DNA of 64,000 nucleotides from Persicitalea jodogahamensis (GCF_014651615.1 NZ_BMXF01000006.1:62001-126000); one strand, 5' to 3'; counted from the first letter of the stretch, positions 27,673-36,435 are shown. Translations and numbers: made by a program. Notes: generated by a model not told the origin, from the letters alone.

Positions 27673-29595
27673 ATGTCGAGGATTCCTTTTCTATGTATAG
27701 CATTCACTTTTCTGGCCTGCCAAACAATGGCTCAAAAAAGCCAGACGGGTGGTGATACCAAACCCAACATCCTCTGGCTGACGTTCGAGGATACCTCGCC
27801 GGAGTTCATCGGCATCTACGGCAACCTTACCGCCAAAACACCGACAATGGACAAACTTGCCCGCGAAGGCGTCCGCTTCAACTACGCCTTCGCGACGGGC
27901 AGTGTGTGTTCGGCCAGTCGTTCGGCCCTCATTACGGGAGTTAAAAGTTATGCACTGGGCACGGGTAACCACCGCTCTGCCTACCCGATTCCTGACTTCA
28001 TCCATGGCTTCCCAAAGTACCTCAAAGATGCGGGTTACTATACTACCAACAACAGCAAAACGGACTACAACACCTCTGACGCCCAGAGGGTAGTTCAGGA
28101 GAGCTGGGACGAAAGCTCTGGTAAGGCTGGCTGGTGGAATCGGGCCGAAGGGCAGCCCTTCTTCGCTGTTTTTAACAGTAATTCCAGCCACCAGTCGCGG
28201 ACAATGACGTTTCCGTATTCGGAATACAAGACGATGATTCTGGATCAATTGCCGGACTCTATGAAGCATGCCGATGCCGACGTGTTCATGCCGCCCTACT
28301 ACCTCGATAGCCCTGAAATGCGGAAGCAAATGGCGCGGGTTAATAATTCAATCAGCAAGACTGACCTGGAATTAAAAGAACTACTCGACCGCCTGGAAAA
28401 GGAGGGCTTGCGGCAAAACACGATTATTTTCCTCTACGCCGATCATGGCGAGGGAATGCCGCGTTCCAAAACCAACGGCATTGGCCTGGGCCACCGGGTG
28501 CCATTCGTAATCTGGTTTCCCGAAAAGTACCAGCACCTGTCTCCCTGGGGCAGGGCCGGAGCAGTGACCGACGAAATGATCGATTTTACGGACTTGCCGC
28601 CTACCGTGCTTTCGCTGGCCGGAATCACGATTCCCGATTACATGAAGGGTCGCGTGCTGACCGGACGGCAGCGAAAGCCCGAACCGGAGAACCTTTTTCT
28701 CTCCTCTGACCGCTCCGATGAAAGCTACGACCTGACCCGCACTGTGATTCAGGGGAAATACGCCTATTCCCGTGCCTTTGTACCTTACATTCAGGAACTG
28801 CGCTATTTGCTGTATATGGATATGGGCGAAATTACGGAGCAGATTCGCCAGGACTACAAGGCAGGCAAGCTCTCGGCCATCCAGCGGCAGATGCTCGAGC
28901 CACGCCCGGCGGAGTACCTGTACGATATGGAGAAAGATCCGTGGGAAATCAATAACCTGGCCGATGACCCGGCTTACGCGAAACTTCTCGGGCGTTTTCG
29001 CAAAGCCCAGGAAAAGGAAGTCCTGCAAAAGAAAGATATCTTGTTCCTGCCGGAATACGAGATTGCGCAGATCTCCAAAACTACCACACCCTATCAGTAC
29101 CGCGACAAGCTTGACTTGGAACCGATTTATAATATGGCTAAATGGTCGGGTTTCAGGACGGAGAAAGCCAGAAAAATCCAGGTCAAAGGATTGGATGATG
29201 CCAATAAGTTCGTGAGATATTGGGCTTTGCTAGGCCTGAAAAGCAATATTGAAGCCATCACTGACTTAGAAAAATTTGCGCTGACCGACGCTCTCGCTGA
29301 TCCTTACCTACCCGCCCGCATCGTCGCCGCCTCGCTGGTTTCAGAGCTGGCGGACGCTCCGGCGGCCCGGAAAATTCTGGTGGATGCTATCCAGTCCAAG
29401 GACGACGACCTCAGTAATCTGGCGATCCAGCAGATCATGTACCAGCCGAATGCCGCCAGTTTTCTGCCGGAAATCAAGGATTTTTACGAAAAACAGAAAA
29501 AACTGGGCAAGAAAAAACTCTTCAATGCCAATCGCTCAGCAGAAATGATGCTGTACGTGTACGAGGGAAGGCCGGTTCGGGAAGAGGAAGAGTAA
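27673..29595 (+). CDS. S1-family sulfatase with C-terminal HEAT-like repeats, sulfatase C
   Basis: The 640-residue form from ATG 27673 begins with a signal peptide ending QTMAQ; in-frame starts at 27601 (TTG) and 27649 exist. The sulfatase domain (about 30-470) shows ILWLTFEDTSPEFIG, the maturation site CSASRSALITG (C79, with Ala where Pro is usual), NNSKTDYN, and YADHGEGMPRSK. These resemble the heparan N-sulfatase-like S1_8 group. After about residue 500 come helical repeats (AKWSGFRTEKARKIQV, VRYWALLGLKS, PARIVAASLVSELAD, LSNLAIQQIM) of HEAT/armadillo type. The gene ends one base before tsaB on the other strand. It probably works with sulfatases A and B on the same glycan. Confidence 0.93.
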   Translation: MSRIPFLCIAFTFLACQTMAQKSQTGGDTKPNILWLTFEDTSPEFIGIYGNLTAKTPTMDKLAREGVRFNYAFATGSVCSASRSALITGVKSYALGTGNHRSAYPIPDFIHGFPKYLKDAGYYTTNNSKTDYNTSDAQRVVQESWDESSGKAGWWNRAEGQPFFAVFNSNSSHQSRTMTFPYSEYKTMILDQLPDSMKHADADVFMPPYYLDSPEMRKQMARVNNSISKTDLELKELLDRLEKEGLRQNTIIFLYADHGEGMPRSKTNGIGLGHRVPFVIWFPEKYQHLSPWGRAGAVTDEMIDFTDLPPTVLSLAGITIPDYMKGRVLTGRQRKPEPENLFLSSDRSDESYDLTRTVIQGKYAYSRAFVPYIQELRYLLYMDMGEITEQIRQDYKAGKLSAIQRQMLEPRPAEYLYDMEKDPWEINNLADDPAYAKLLGRFRKAQEKEVLQKKDILFLPEYEIAQISKTTTPYQYRDKLDLEPIYNMAKWSGFRTEKARKIQVKGLDDANKFVRYWALLGLKSNIEAITDLEKFALTDALADPYLPARIVAASLVSELADAPAARKILVDAIQSKDDDLSNLAIQQIMYQPNAASFLPEIKDFYEKQKKLGKKKLFNANRSAEMMLYVYEGRPVREEEE

Positions 29596-30264
29596 TCACT
29601 TTCCCACAAAATCTTTCAGATAGTAAGGCTCGAACGACGGCAGATCCTCGAATCTACCCTGGACGTAAGCTTCGGTAGCCAAAGTACCCACGTTGCGGGC
29701 TGAGGGTTCAATTAGTTGATCAGGGAAGTACGCGTTCGGATGTCCGCCCAGCAAAGAACGGCTCTTGGCTGCGCCATCGCCAAAGAATACTATGGGTTGA
29801 TTTTGCAGGAGTTCGGCAAAAGAATCAGCTTCCAGGATTACGGCCTGCGTGGGCAGTACCTTTTCCAGTTTCGTGTCCAGCACGGCGGCGAATACCTCCA
29901 TTCGTCGCGCGTCGATCATAGGGCAGAAAAGAAAATTCTCAGGATAGAAGGGCGTGAGCTGCGCGGCCATAGCCGTCAAAGTCTCTACGCCGATCAGTGG
30001 CTTGTCGAGGGCATAGCAGAGACCTTTGGCGGTGGAAACGCTCACGCGCAAACCCGTGTACGATCCCGGACCCTTGGCCACAGCCACGGCGTCGAGCGAG
30101 GACAGTGTGAGGCCGGCCTGTTCGACGGCATTCTTCATCAGCGTGGTGAGCAGGGAAGATGATACGCGTTCCGTTAGAAGGTCATAAGAAGCCAGCAATT
30201 GGCCGTCGGTGTGCACCGCCACCGAACAGCCGCGCGTGGAGGTATCGATACTTAAAATGTTCAA
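29596..30264 (-). CDS. tsaB: tRNA threonylcarbamoyladenosine biosynthesis protein TsaB
   Basis: The 222-residue protein has the inactive ASKHA fold that partners TsaD (and TsaE) in making t6A37 on tRNAs that read ANN codons. Visible motifs are the N-terminal SIDTSTRGCSVAV (residues 5-17) and KGPGSYTGLRVS (64-75), both diagnostic. The only suitable start is TTG at 30264, placed right before the first strand; no ATG or GTG lies nearby. It is convergent with sulfatase C (stop codons adjacent) and downstream of the ctp protease gene, from which a terminator separates it. Confidence 0.95.
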   Translation of the reverse strand: MNILSIDTSTRGCSVAVHTDGQLLASYDLLTERVSSSLLTTLMKNAVEQAGLTLSSLDAVAVAKGPGSYTGLRVSVSTAKGLCYALDKPLIGVETLTAMAAQLTPFYPENFLFCPMIDARRMEVFAAVLDTKLEKVLPTQAVILEADSFAELLQNQPIVFFGDGAAKSRSLLGGHPNAYFPDQLIEPSARNVGTLATEAYVQGRFEDLPSFEPYYLKDFVGK

Positions 30265-30313
30265 GGATTGGAGGGTTGATAATTGACAGGTCTATCGACG
30301 GGAAAAGCGTCCG

Positions 30314-30370
30314 TTCAAAATAAAATCGGCAGCCGACATTTCCCAAAGGGAATGCATCGGCTGCCGATTT
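30314..30370 (-). terminator. Rho-independent terminator after the C-terminal processing protease
   Basis: A 14-bp perfect inverted repeat (30323-30336 with 30357-30370) has a loop that can itself pair (CATTTCCC/GGGAATG). On the minus strand it is followed by TTTTATTTTG. It ends the rpmH-rnpA-ctp run. Confidence 0.88.
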
Positions 30371-30382
30371 CAGCAGTAGAAC

Positions 30383-32038
30383 TTACTTCGTGGGCTTCAA
30401 CAAGGCGTTGTAGCGATCCATATCTTTATATAGATCAAGTGCCGCCTTCATTTCGGGATCGTTGCTGAACGATGCCTCTTTCATGCCCTTTTCAAGATAG
30501 TAATGCTTCACGATTTCCTCCTGCAGGAGTGCCATCAGCTCTTCTTTATGGATTTGCAGGTCGTTTTCCTTATTGTGCGTTAGCTTACTTTTCAAGGCTT
30601 TTATCTGATCCTCAATCGTTTTGAACGACTTTTCCTTTTTGGCGGCCTCTTCCAGTTCCGTCAGGTCTTTGTCTACCTGCGTGGTGTAAGTGTATTCTTT
30701 GTCGGCGAGCCATTTCGTGAAATTCTGGTAGTCGGCGTCCGTCACGCGAAACTCACGAGCCGGCTTGATGGTCGGATTCTCCGAATGGTACTTTACGGCA
30801 TAATCAAATAGCAATCGCTTGCGGGCCAGGGTGGTGGCTAGCGGCGAATGCGTTTCCTTTTCGGTCAGGATATCGGGCAACACGCCACCACCATCATAAA
30901 CTACCCGGCCGTTGCGAGTCTTGAAAGCCGTTTGGAGCGAATCGGGTACTTTGCCCACGCTGCCGTCCTCATTGCGGTGGCTGTAGTCGATGGCCTGAAT
31001 GCAGCGCCCGCTTGGAATGTAGTACTTGGCGGTCGTAATCTTCATTTTGGTATTGTACGACAAATCCCGGGTAGTTTGTACCAATCCCTTACCGTAGGTT
31101 CGCTGACCAATCAGTACACCACGGTCGTAATCCTGGATCACGCCTGACACGATTTCTGCCGCCGAAGCCGAGCGATTGTTCGCCAGCACCACCAGCGGAA
31201 TTTCGGTATCCAGGGCAGGATTATAAGCCGAATAGGTTTTGTTCCATTCTGTCACTTTTCCCTTGGTCGAAACAATCTCTTCACCTTTCGGAATAAACAC
31301 ATTGGCTATTTCGATGGACATATTCAGCAGTCCGCCAGGATTCTCACGCACGTCGAGGATCAGCTTTTTCATACCTTTTCCCTTCAACTCCTGAAAAGCG
31401 TTACGCACTTCGCGAGACGCGGTGGCTGTGAAATCTTTCAGATCGATATAGCCCACTTCGTCGTTGATCATACCGTAGTACGGAACGTTCGTGACTTTCA
31501 CTATGTCGCGACCTACCGGAATTTCCATTGGCTTTTGCACGCCGTAGCGCTTGATAGTTAGCTTAGTGGTCGAGTTGGTTTGTCCGCGCAGGAGCTTACC
31601 AGGGTCAGAGTCAGCGAGGGTCGAAAGGTCGATACCATCAATTTTCAAAATCTCGTCGCCCAACTGCAGCCCTGCTTTCTGGGCGGGCGTGTCCTCGTAT
31701 ATCATCATAATGATATGCTTGTCGTCCGCTGAACTCACCATTGCACCGATGCCGTTGTACTTCCCGGTCGTCATGGTCATGTAGTCCTCGATGTCGTCTT
31801 CGGCGTAGAAGTTGGTGTATGGGTCGAGGGTTTTCAGCATTTGATCGATGCTGGTCTTGATGAGGGTGTTAGGATTTACCTCATCCACGTAGTACGCGTT
31901 CAATTCCTTGAACAGCGTGGCGTAGATATCCAGATTGCGGGCAATTTCGAACAAGCGGTCGTCCTGCTTGAAGGAAACAAATAAAAGCCCCGCCACTACG
32001 GGAACGGCGAGCCAGAAAGAGCGGAAGTGTTTTTTCAT
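30383..32038 (-). CDS. C-terminal processing peptidase (S41A family)
   Basis: The 551-residue protein starts at ATG 32038 (a GTG three codons earlier is possible). It has an N-terminal signal/anchor (about 5-22), an N-terminal helical region, a PDZ domain (about 85-170, GIGAMVSS, AGLQLGDEILKIDG), and the S41 protease core. The catalytic Ser lies in NRSASAAEI (about residue 289) and the Lys in YGKGLVQTT (about 317). The C-terminus is rich in charged helices. Such proteases trim or degrade periplasmic proteins at their C-termini. It lies 58 bp after rnpA in the same direction; the spacer carries a small 14-bp tandem duplication. Confidence 0.95.
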   Translation of the reverse strand: MKKHFRSFWLAVPVVAGLLFVSFKQDDRLFEIARNLDIYATLFKELNAYYVDEVNPNTLIKTSIDQMLKTLDPYTNFYAEDDIEDYMTMTTGKYNGIGAMVSSADDKHIIMMIYEDTPAQKAGLQLGDEILKIDGIDLSTLADSDPGKLLRGQTNSTTKLTIKRYGVQKPMEIPVGRDIVKVTNVPYYGMINDEVGYIDLKDFTATASREVRNAFQELKGKGMKKLILDVRENPGGLLNMSIEIANVFIPKGEEIVSTKGKVTEWNKTYSAYNPALDTEIPLVVLANNRSASAAEIVSGVIQDYDRGVLIGQRTYGKGLVQTTRDLSYNTKMKITTAKYYIPSGRCIQAIDYSHRNEDGSVGKVPDSLQTAFKTRNGRVVYDGGGVLPDILTEKETHSPLATTLARKRLLFDYAVKYHSENPTIKPAREFRVTDADYQNFTKWLADKEYTYTTQVDKDLTELEEAAKKEKSFKTIEDQIKALKSKLTHNKENDLQIHKEELMALLQEEIVKHYYLEKGMKEASFSNDPEMKAALDLYKDMDRYNALLKPTK

Positions 32039-32041
32039 AAA

Positions 32042-32069
32042 CGGCACTCGGCTTTCGGCACTCGGCTTT
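32042..32069. repeat. Tandem duplication of a 14-bp unit
   Basis: CGGCACTCGGCTTT occurs twice in a row (32042-32055, 32056-32069) and then begins a third time (CGGC). It lies between rnpA and the protease start. No function is evident. Confidence 0.6.
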
Positions 32070-32096
32070 CGGCCTTTTTATTTTTTTACAAGAAAT

Positions 32097-32519
32097 TTAG
32101 GAAGAAGGCGGTGCAGCCATTTTTTGAAGGATCTTCACCATCGACTTTTCAATAACGTCGTACGGGCTTATTTCTTTTGCAAGATACAGAAAAGCCACAG
32201 AAGCAGCCGGTGGAGCTTCGGATTCTAAGGTGAATACATGCTTGTGTAATCGGTAAGCCTCCCGACAGCGACGGCGAATAAGATTACGGTCCACAGCCCG
32301 CTTGAAATTACGCTTCGATACGGAAAAAAGTACCTGTGGTGGCGCGCTTTGCGATGCAATCGGGGTTTCGGAAGCCCCGTCCGGCGCCTGAGCCGGAATG
32401 AACAACACCCGAAAAGGGAAGTGATAGAACGTCTGAACTGCGGGGTTGCCACGCTGAAAAAGCCGCTCGATAGTCGAGCGGCTTCGTAATTTTTCTTCTT
32501 TTCTAAAGGTCTTTTTCAA
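32097..32519 (-). CDS. rnpA: Ribonuclease P protein component
   Basis: The 140-residue basic protein helps the RNase P RNA remove 5' leaders from pre-tRNAs. The N-terminal RKEEKLRSRSTIERLFQRG and the RNR box KRNFKRAVDRNLIRRRCREA (about 73-92) are diagnostic. A non-conserved insert (PAQAPDGASETPIASQSAPP) sits between strands, making it slightly long. The start is TTG at 32519; no ATG or GTG is suitable. It follows rpmH by 88 bp, the conserved rpmH-rnpA order of most bacteria. Confidence 0.95.
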   Translation of the reverse strand: MKKTFRKEEKLRSRSTIERLFQRGNPAVQTFYHFPFRVLFIPAQAPDGASETPIASQSAPPQVLFSVSKRNFKRAVDRNLIRRRCREAYRLHKHVFTLESEAPPAASVAFLYLAKEISPYDVIEKSMVKILQKMAAPPSS

Positions 32520-32607
32520 GCTCGTGCCGGGAAAACTGTCCGTGACGTGAATTCCGAAAGTAATTCAACGACGCTGCGTAGTCCGTCCAAGCCTGACTAG
32601 TAACGCC

Positions 32608-32766
32608 TTACTGCTTGTGACGCTTCTCGTCGGACACGCTCAACTTGTGGCGGCCTTTGGCGCGGCGGCGCTTTATGACATTCCGGCCGTTGGCGGTGGA
32701 CATGCGCTCCATGAATCCGTGCTTGTTGCGACGCTTGCGCTTGGATGGCTGATAGGTACGTTTCAT
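32608..32766 (-). CDS. rpmH: 50S ribosomal protein L34
   Basis: This short gene encodes 52 residues starting [19 protein letters not shown], followed by [20 protein letters not shown], the near-invariant L34 sequence, then a slightly long tail [10 protein letters not shown]. It lies directly upstream of rnpA. A consensus -7 box TACCTTTG lies about 54 bp upstream of its ATG on the minus strand. Confidence 0.98.
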   Translation of the reverse strand: MKRTYQPSKRKRRNKHGFMERMSTANGRNVIKRRRAKGRHKLSVSDEKRHKQ

Positions 32767-32819
32767 CTCAGTATCAAATTTATAGCTTTATAATCTCCTG
32801 CTTTCCTGATTTGGGCTGG

Positions 32820-32827
32820 CAAAGGTA
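32820..32827 (-). promoter_or_regulatory. -7 promoter element for rpmH
   Basis: On the minus strand TACCTTTG matches TANNTTTG perfectly, with a T/A-rich stretch upstream but no clear -33 TTTG. The leader to the rpmH ATG would be about 48 nt. It probably drives rpmH-rnpA-ctp. Confidence 0.65.
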
Positions 32828-32846
32828 GATAAATATTTTTTGAAAA

Positions 32847-32880
32847 AAAACCGCTGGCCAAAACAAAGGCCAGCGGTTTT
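32847..32880 (-). terminator. Rho-independent terminator after icd
   Basis: A 13-bp perfect stem (AAAACCGCTGGCC at 32847-32859, GGCCAGCGGTTTT at 32868-32880), 8-nt loop, and on the minus strand a run of eight T. It lies 23 bp after the icd stop and insulates rpmH. Confidence 0.93.
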
Positions 32881-32903
32881 CTAATCTTTCGAAAGAGCGA
32901 CCC

Positions 32904-34127
32904 TTAGGCCAGCTCCTTCTGCAAATTTTCGTTAATAGCTTCGAGGAAATCTTCCGTATTCAGGTAGTCGTCCTTCGTGAGCTTGTCGCCGTGGATAATC
33001 AGGGCGAGGTCTTTGGTCATCTTGCCGCTTTCTACGGTGTCGATACAGACCTGCTCCAGCGTATCGGCAAACTTGATAAGCTCCTGGTTGTCGTCCAGCT
33101 TACCGCGGAAGGCCAGACCACGCGTCCAGGCGAAGATCGAGGCGATAGGGTTGGTAGACGTAGGCTTGCCCTGCTGATGTTGACGGTAGTGGCGCGTTAC
33201 GGTACCGTGAGCCGCTTCGGCCTCCATCGTGTTGCCGTCGGGCGTCACAAGTACCGAGGTCATCAGGCCGAGTGAGCCAAAGCCCTGCGCGACGGAATCA
33301 GACTGCACGTCGCCGTCGTAGTTTTTGCAGGCCCACACGAACTTGCCGCTCCATTTGAGAGCCGAGGCCACCATGTCGTCGATCAGGCGGTGTTCGTACA
33401 CGATACCTGCTTCCTGGAATTTGTCCTTGAATTCGGTATCGAATATTTCCTGGAAAAGATCTTTGAAACGACCATCGTATTTCTTCATGATGGTGTTTTT
33501 GGTCGAAAGGTACACGGGCCAGCCTTTCTGCAAGCCCATGTTCATACACGCCCGCGCGAAGCCTTTGATTGAGTCGTCGAGGTTGTACATGCCCATGGCA
33601 ACCCCGCCGCCGGGGAAGTCGAAAATCGTAAACTCCTGTACCGTTCCGTCCTCGCCCTCAAACTTCATAGTCAGTTTACCTTTACCAGGTACCACGAAAT
33701 CGGTAGCGCGGTACTGATCGCCAAAGGCGTGACGGCCCACAATGATCGGGTCGGTCCAGGTCGTGACCAGGCGCGGTACGTTGCTCATCACGATCGGCTC
33801 GCGGAATACGGTGCCGTCCAGGATGTTACGGATCGTCCCGTTTGGCGAGCGCCACATCTGCTTCAGACCAAACTCTTCCACGCGGTCCTCGTCGGGCGTG
33901 ATGGTAGCGCACTTGATACCCACGCCGTATTTCTTGATGGCGTTGGCTGCGTCTATGGTCACCTGGTCGTCCGTTTCGTCGCGGTATTCGATGCCCAGAT
34001 CGTAGTATTTTATGTCAAGATCGAGGTAAGGAAGGATCAGTTTGTCCTTGATAAATTTCCAAATGATGCGGGTCATTTCATCGCCGTCGAGTTCGACGAC
34101 CGGATTGGCAACTTTGATTTTGTTCAT
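32904..34127 (-). CDS. icd: NADP-dependent isocitrate dehydrogenase (eukaryotic-like homodimeric type)
   Basis: The 407-residue TCA-cycle enzyme makes 2-oxoglutarate from isocitrate. The sequence follows the eukaryotic/mitochondrial-type subfamily rather than the E. coli type: [13 protein letters not shown] at residues 11-23, CATITPDE, the substrate-Ser motif [20 protein letters not shown]-like block (about 93-112), and [16 protein letters not shown] near 310. The C-terminal [21 protein letters not shown] is normal. It is monocistronic, with a terminator downstream and a -7 box 57 bp upstream. Family and direction are certain. Confidence 0.97.
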   Translation of the reverse strand: MNKIKVANPVVELDGDEMTRIIWKFIKDKLILPYLDLDIKYYDLGIEYRDETDDQVTIDAANAIKKYGVGIKCATITPDEDRVEEFGLKQMWRSPNGTIRNILDGTVFREPIVMSNVPRLVTTWTDPIIVGRHAFGDQYRATDFVVPGKGKLTMKFEGEDGTVQEFTIFDFPGGGVAMGMYNLDDSIKGFARACMNMGLQKGWPVYLSTKNTIMKKYDGRFKDLFQEIFDTEFKDKFQEAGIVYEHRLIDDMVASALKWSGKFVWACKNYDGDVQSDSVAQGFGSLGLMTSVLVTPDGNTMEAEAAHGTVTRHYRQHQQGKPTSTNPIASIFAWTRGLAFRGKLDDNQELIKFADTLEQVCIDTVESGKMTKDLALIIHGDKLTKDDYLNTEDFLEAINENLQKELA

Positions 34128-34183
34128 GTAAGTAGTTTTGATTTAGGGGTAAAAGCCAACTCAGCTAAATTGAAAATACGGCG

Positions 34184-34191
34184 CAAAAGTA
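34184..34191 (-). promoter_or_regulatory. Candidate -7 promoter element for icd
   Basis: TACTTTTG on the minus strand matches TANNTTTG and lies 57 bp before the icd ATG. No clear -33 TTTG is present. Confidence 0.5.
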
Positions 34192-34295
34192 CGAAATTAT
34201 TTAGTGGAGAGCGCCCTTCGACTACACTCAGCATAAAAATGAAGAGTATAACAGGGCCTCGACGTGCAGTTTAGGGTAAAGCGAGGGCCACCTCT

Positions 34296-35111
34296 TTACT
34301 TCTGACAAGTCGGACAAAAGTACGTCGTGCGCCCACCGACCCGGATTATTTCGATAGGGGTGCCGTCGCGCGGACAGGTCAAATGCTGCTCTGTATCCTC
34401 GCCATAGGGCGAATCGTCCCATGCCCGGGCGTGTATAAGGAACGACTCAGGAAAGTGGGCGTAGCGGGCTTCCTTTTCAATGGCCGTCAACAGCACCAGC
34501 TGAGTAGCTTCACGCAACGCCACGATTTCGTCAGGTAAGAGTTCGTTGGCCCGTCTTTCGGGATGGATTTTTGCCTGAAAAAGCAACTCGTCGGCGATCC
34601 AGTTGCCCACTCCTGCCGCCACGCTCTGGTCCAGCAAGGTAGATTTGATGACGGATTTGCGATTGGCCAGGACATTTGTCAGATCTTCTATGGTCAATTC
34701 CAGGGCATCTTTGCCAATTTTCTTTTTCTTCAAAAATGCCGCCACGTCTTCCACCAACCCCACGCGCTCAAACTTGCGCGGGCAAACGAATCCCAGATTG
34801 AACCCGCCCCGAAAGTAAAACACGATGCGGGCGTGACGCGGACGGTCCAGTGAATTGTGGTAGTACTCCAAACTACCTGACATCCCGAAGTGCATCCTGA
34901 CGGTCACGCCAGGCTTGTCCGTAAATACGAACAGGTTCTTACCTACGCGCCGCGTCCCGGTAAAGGACGCGCCCCGCAGCGTTTCGAGTAAGGTGGCGTA
35001 ATCGGTAGTGAGGAGTTTAGGGTCCTCCACGTCGATATTTTCGATGGGTTGATGCAGGCAGGAGGCTTCCAGGTAGTGGCGGTAGCCTTCGACTTCGGGT
35101 AGTTCGGGCAA
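34296..35111 (-). CDS. mutM: Fpg/Nei-family DNA glycosylase (formamidopyrimidine-DNA glycosylase)
   Basis: The 271-residue base-excision repair enzyme removes oxidised purines such as 8-oxoguanine and nicks the abasic site. P2 (catalytic amine) and E3 follow the start in MPELPEVEGY; the beta-hairpin Lys is K58 in RRVGKNLFV; the helix-two-turn-helix VAAGVGNWIADELLFQAKIHP is present. The C-terminal zinc finger reads CPRDG ... FCPTCQK: three Cys instead of four, with Asp at the second ligand position and a His three residues before the first Cys. It may still bind zinc using the His or Asp. Single gene between icd and a membrane protein gene. Confidence 0.93.
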   Translation of the reverse strand: MPELPEVEGYRHYLEASCLHQPIENIDVEDPKLLTTDYATLLETLRGASFTGTRRVGKNLFVFTDKPGVTVRMHFGMSGSLEYYHNSLDRPRHARIVFYFRGGFNLGFVCPRKFERVGLVEDVAAFLKKKKIGKDALELTIEDLTNVLANRKSVIKSTLLDQSVAAGVGNWIADELLFQAKIHPERRANELLPDEIVALREATQLVLLTAIEKEARYAHFPESFLIHARAWDDSPYGEDTEQHLTCPRDGTPIEIIRVGGRTTYFCPTCQK

Positions 35112-35217
35112 TTTATTTTAGTGGATAGTTGAATGTGGAGAATGGGTAGTGATTTGGGAGGCTGATTCTCATCACAAAAGCTATAACTACCTTGAAGCGC
35201 TTTGGTTTGGCTGAAAA

Positions 35218-35901
35218 CTAAGCGAAAGCCAGCGGAAATAGCCTGCGTTGTTCTTTTGCCAGCCTCTTAAAACTCAATATACTCGCCGCAAATCCCAGCC
35301 AGCTTATCCAGCACAATAGTGGGACGAGTATCGAGTATACCTCGAACGGATAAGTTTTCATGATCCAGTCGGCTATTACGAACACAGCCTGAAAATGAAA
35401 CATATTCCAGAAATGCAGTATCCCATTGTATTGGTAAGAAGTTAATCTGTAACCCCTGGAAGGCCTGTTTCTATACACGGATATAGCATTAACTACTATG
35501 GCCGATAATGCAAGGGATGCGTTAATCAGCAGGAAATTATCGCCTTCCAGAAAATCAAAGCAGATATAAATCAGCATTCCGCCGATGAGTGAGCCTATCA
35601 GGAATGGGAGCCGGAGAAGGTACTTTACGCATTGCCACCAAAGTACCCTAGCGCGCCTGTCAGCCGCCTTCTGCTTCTGCTCCACTAACTCACTGAAGCC
35701 GAAAATTCCGAATCTTTGATATATCCGCTGAAGACCCTCCCCGAACGTAATATCCGGTGATTCCGCCATTTGCTGCTCGATTTCGCTGGCGAGGTGATCC
35801 ACCAGTTCGACCTGCACGTCGTAGTGATCGACATATTTGCTTCTCACGAAGCTAAAAAGAGCTTCAATCTGTTCATCGGTGAGTGCTTTTGTGATGGGCA
35901 T
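35218..35901 (-). CDS. Four-helix membrane protein, partner of PadR
   Basis: A 227-residue protein with a soluble N-terminal helical part (about 1-85: DEQIEALFSFVRSKYVDHYDVQVELVDHLASEIEQQM) and four predicted membrane helices (about 95-115, 122-140, 165-182, 190-212). The N-terminal part resembles the short helical permease-prefix modules found next to PadR regulators. It lies 87 bp after the padR gene in the same direction. PadR plus membrane protein pairs commonly respond to membrane stress or drugs, but no transport function can be read here. Function unknown. Confidence 0.8.
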   Translation of the reverse strand: MPITKALTDEQIEALFSFVRSKYVDHYDVQVELVDHLASEIEQQMAESPDITFGEGLQRIYQRFGIFGFSELVEQKQKAADRRARVLWWQCVKYLLRLPFLIGSLIGGMLIYICFDFLEGDNFLLINASLALSAIVVNAISVYRNRPSRGYRLTSYQYNGILHFWNMFHFQAVFVIADWIMKTYPFEVYSILVPLLCWISWLGFAASILSFKRLAKEQRRLFPLAFA

Positions 35902-35988
35902 AACAATTATTCTTTATTTGTTGAGAGCGGGGCGCCCCATGGCATTTAATTGTTTAATGTCTTCCGCAAACCGTTGAGAATTTGCTCT

Positions 35989-36327
35989 TTAACCTAAAAT
36001 AACCTTTGGCCCCAGCAAAATCCGCATATGTTCAATGAAGCTTTCCAGCTCCGCCAGGCGGTTTACGGTTTCTGCCTGACCCTTAAGCGTAATGGAATAG
36101 TACTTGCGCAGGCGGTTTCCGGCGGGAACTACCTCCACCGTCAGTAGTCCTTCGGCCTCCAGTTTGTGCAGAGCCGGATAAAGCGCGCCCTCGTTGATCG
36201 TTAGCTCATCGGAAGTCATTTCCCTGACCTTCTGCGTCATTTCGTAGCCATACATCCGCCCGTTTTCTTCCAGAAGTTTTAATATAATAGTCGTCAGACT
36301 GCCTTTGTATAGTTGAGATTTGTTCAT
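35989..36327 (-). CDS. PadR-family transcriptional regulator
   Basis: A 112-residue winged-helix protein; ATG at 36327 is chosen because MNKSQLYKGSLTTIILKLLE is the standard PadR N-terminus. The family core is visible: MYGYEMTQKVREMT, the recognition helix and wing LTINEGALYPALHKLEAEGLL, RKYYSITLKG, followed by a short dimerisation helix. It is divergent from lysS. A -7 box and an imperfect palindrome sit directly before the gene, consistent with autorepression. The first gene it probably controls is its membrane partner downstream. Confidence 0.94.
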   Translation of the reverse strand: MNKSQLYKGSLTTIILKLLEENGRMYGYEMTQKVREMTSDELTINEGALYPALHKLEAEGLLTVEVVPAGNRLRKYYSITLKGQAETVNRLAELESFIEHMRILLGPKVILG

Positions 36328-36331
36328 TCGG

Positions 36332-36359
36332 CAAAAATATACCTCAGATTCTGATGTAT
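36332..36359 (-). promoter_or_regulatory. padR promoter with probable autoregulatory operator
   Basis: On the minus strand TATTTTTG (36332-36339) matches TANNTTTG, with a TTG about 20 nt upstream. An imperfect 9-bp palindrome, ATACCTCAG-ATT-CTGATGTAT (36339-36359, one mismatch), fills the spacer between the two boxes. An ATAC...GTAT form is common for PadR operators. The -7 box ends only 4 bp before the ATG, so the transcript would be leaderless or nearly so. Confidence 0.6.
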
Positions 36360-36435
36360 CAAGTATTCGAAGAGAAAAAATCAACCGGTGAGACTCTGAC
36401 AAGCGGGCTGAAAACCTTTTCCCGCAAATTTTCCC

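Noticed and set aside
32097-32766. Replication origin near rpmH-rnpA
   Set aside because: In many bacteria rpmH-rnpA is next to dnaA, but no dnaA, DnaA-box cluster, yidC or gidA is present, and in Bacteroidota this pair is usually not at the origin.
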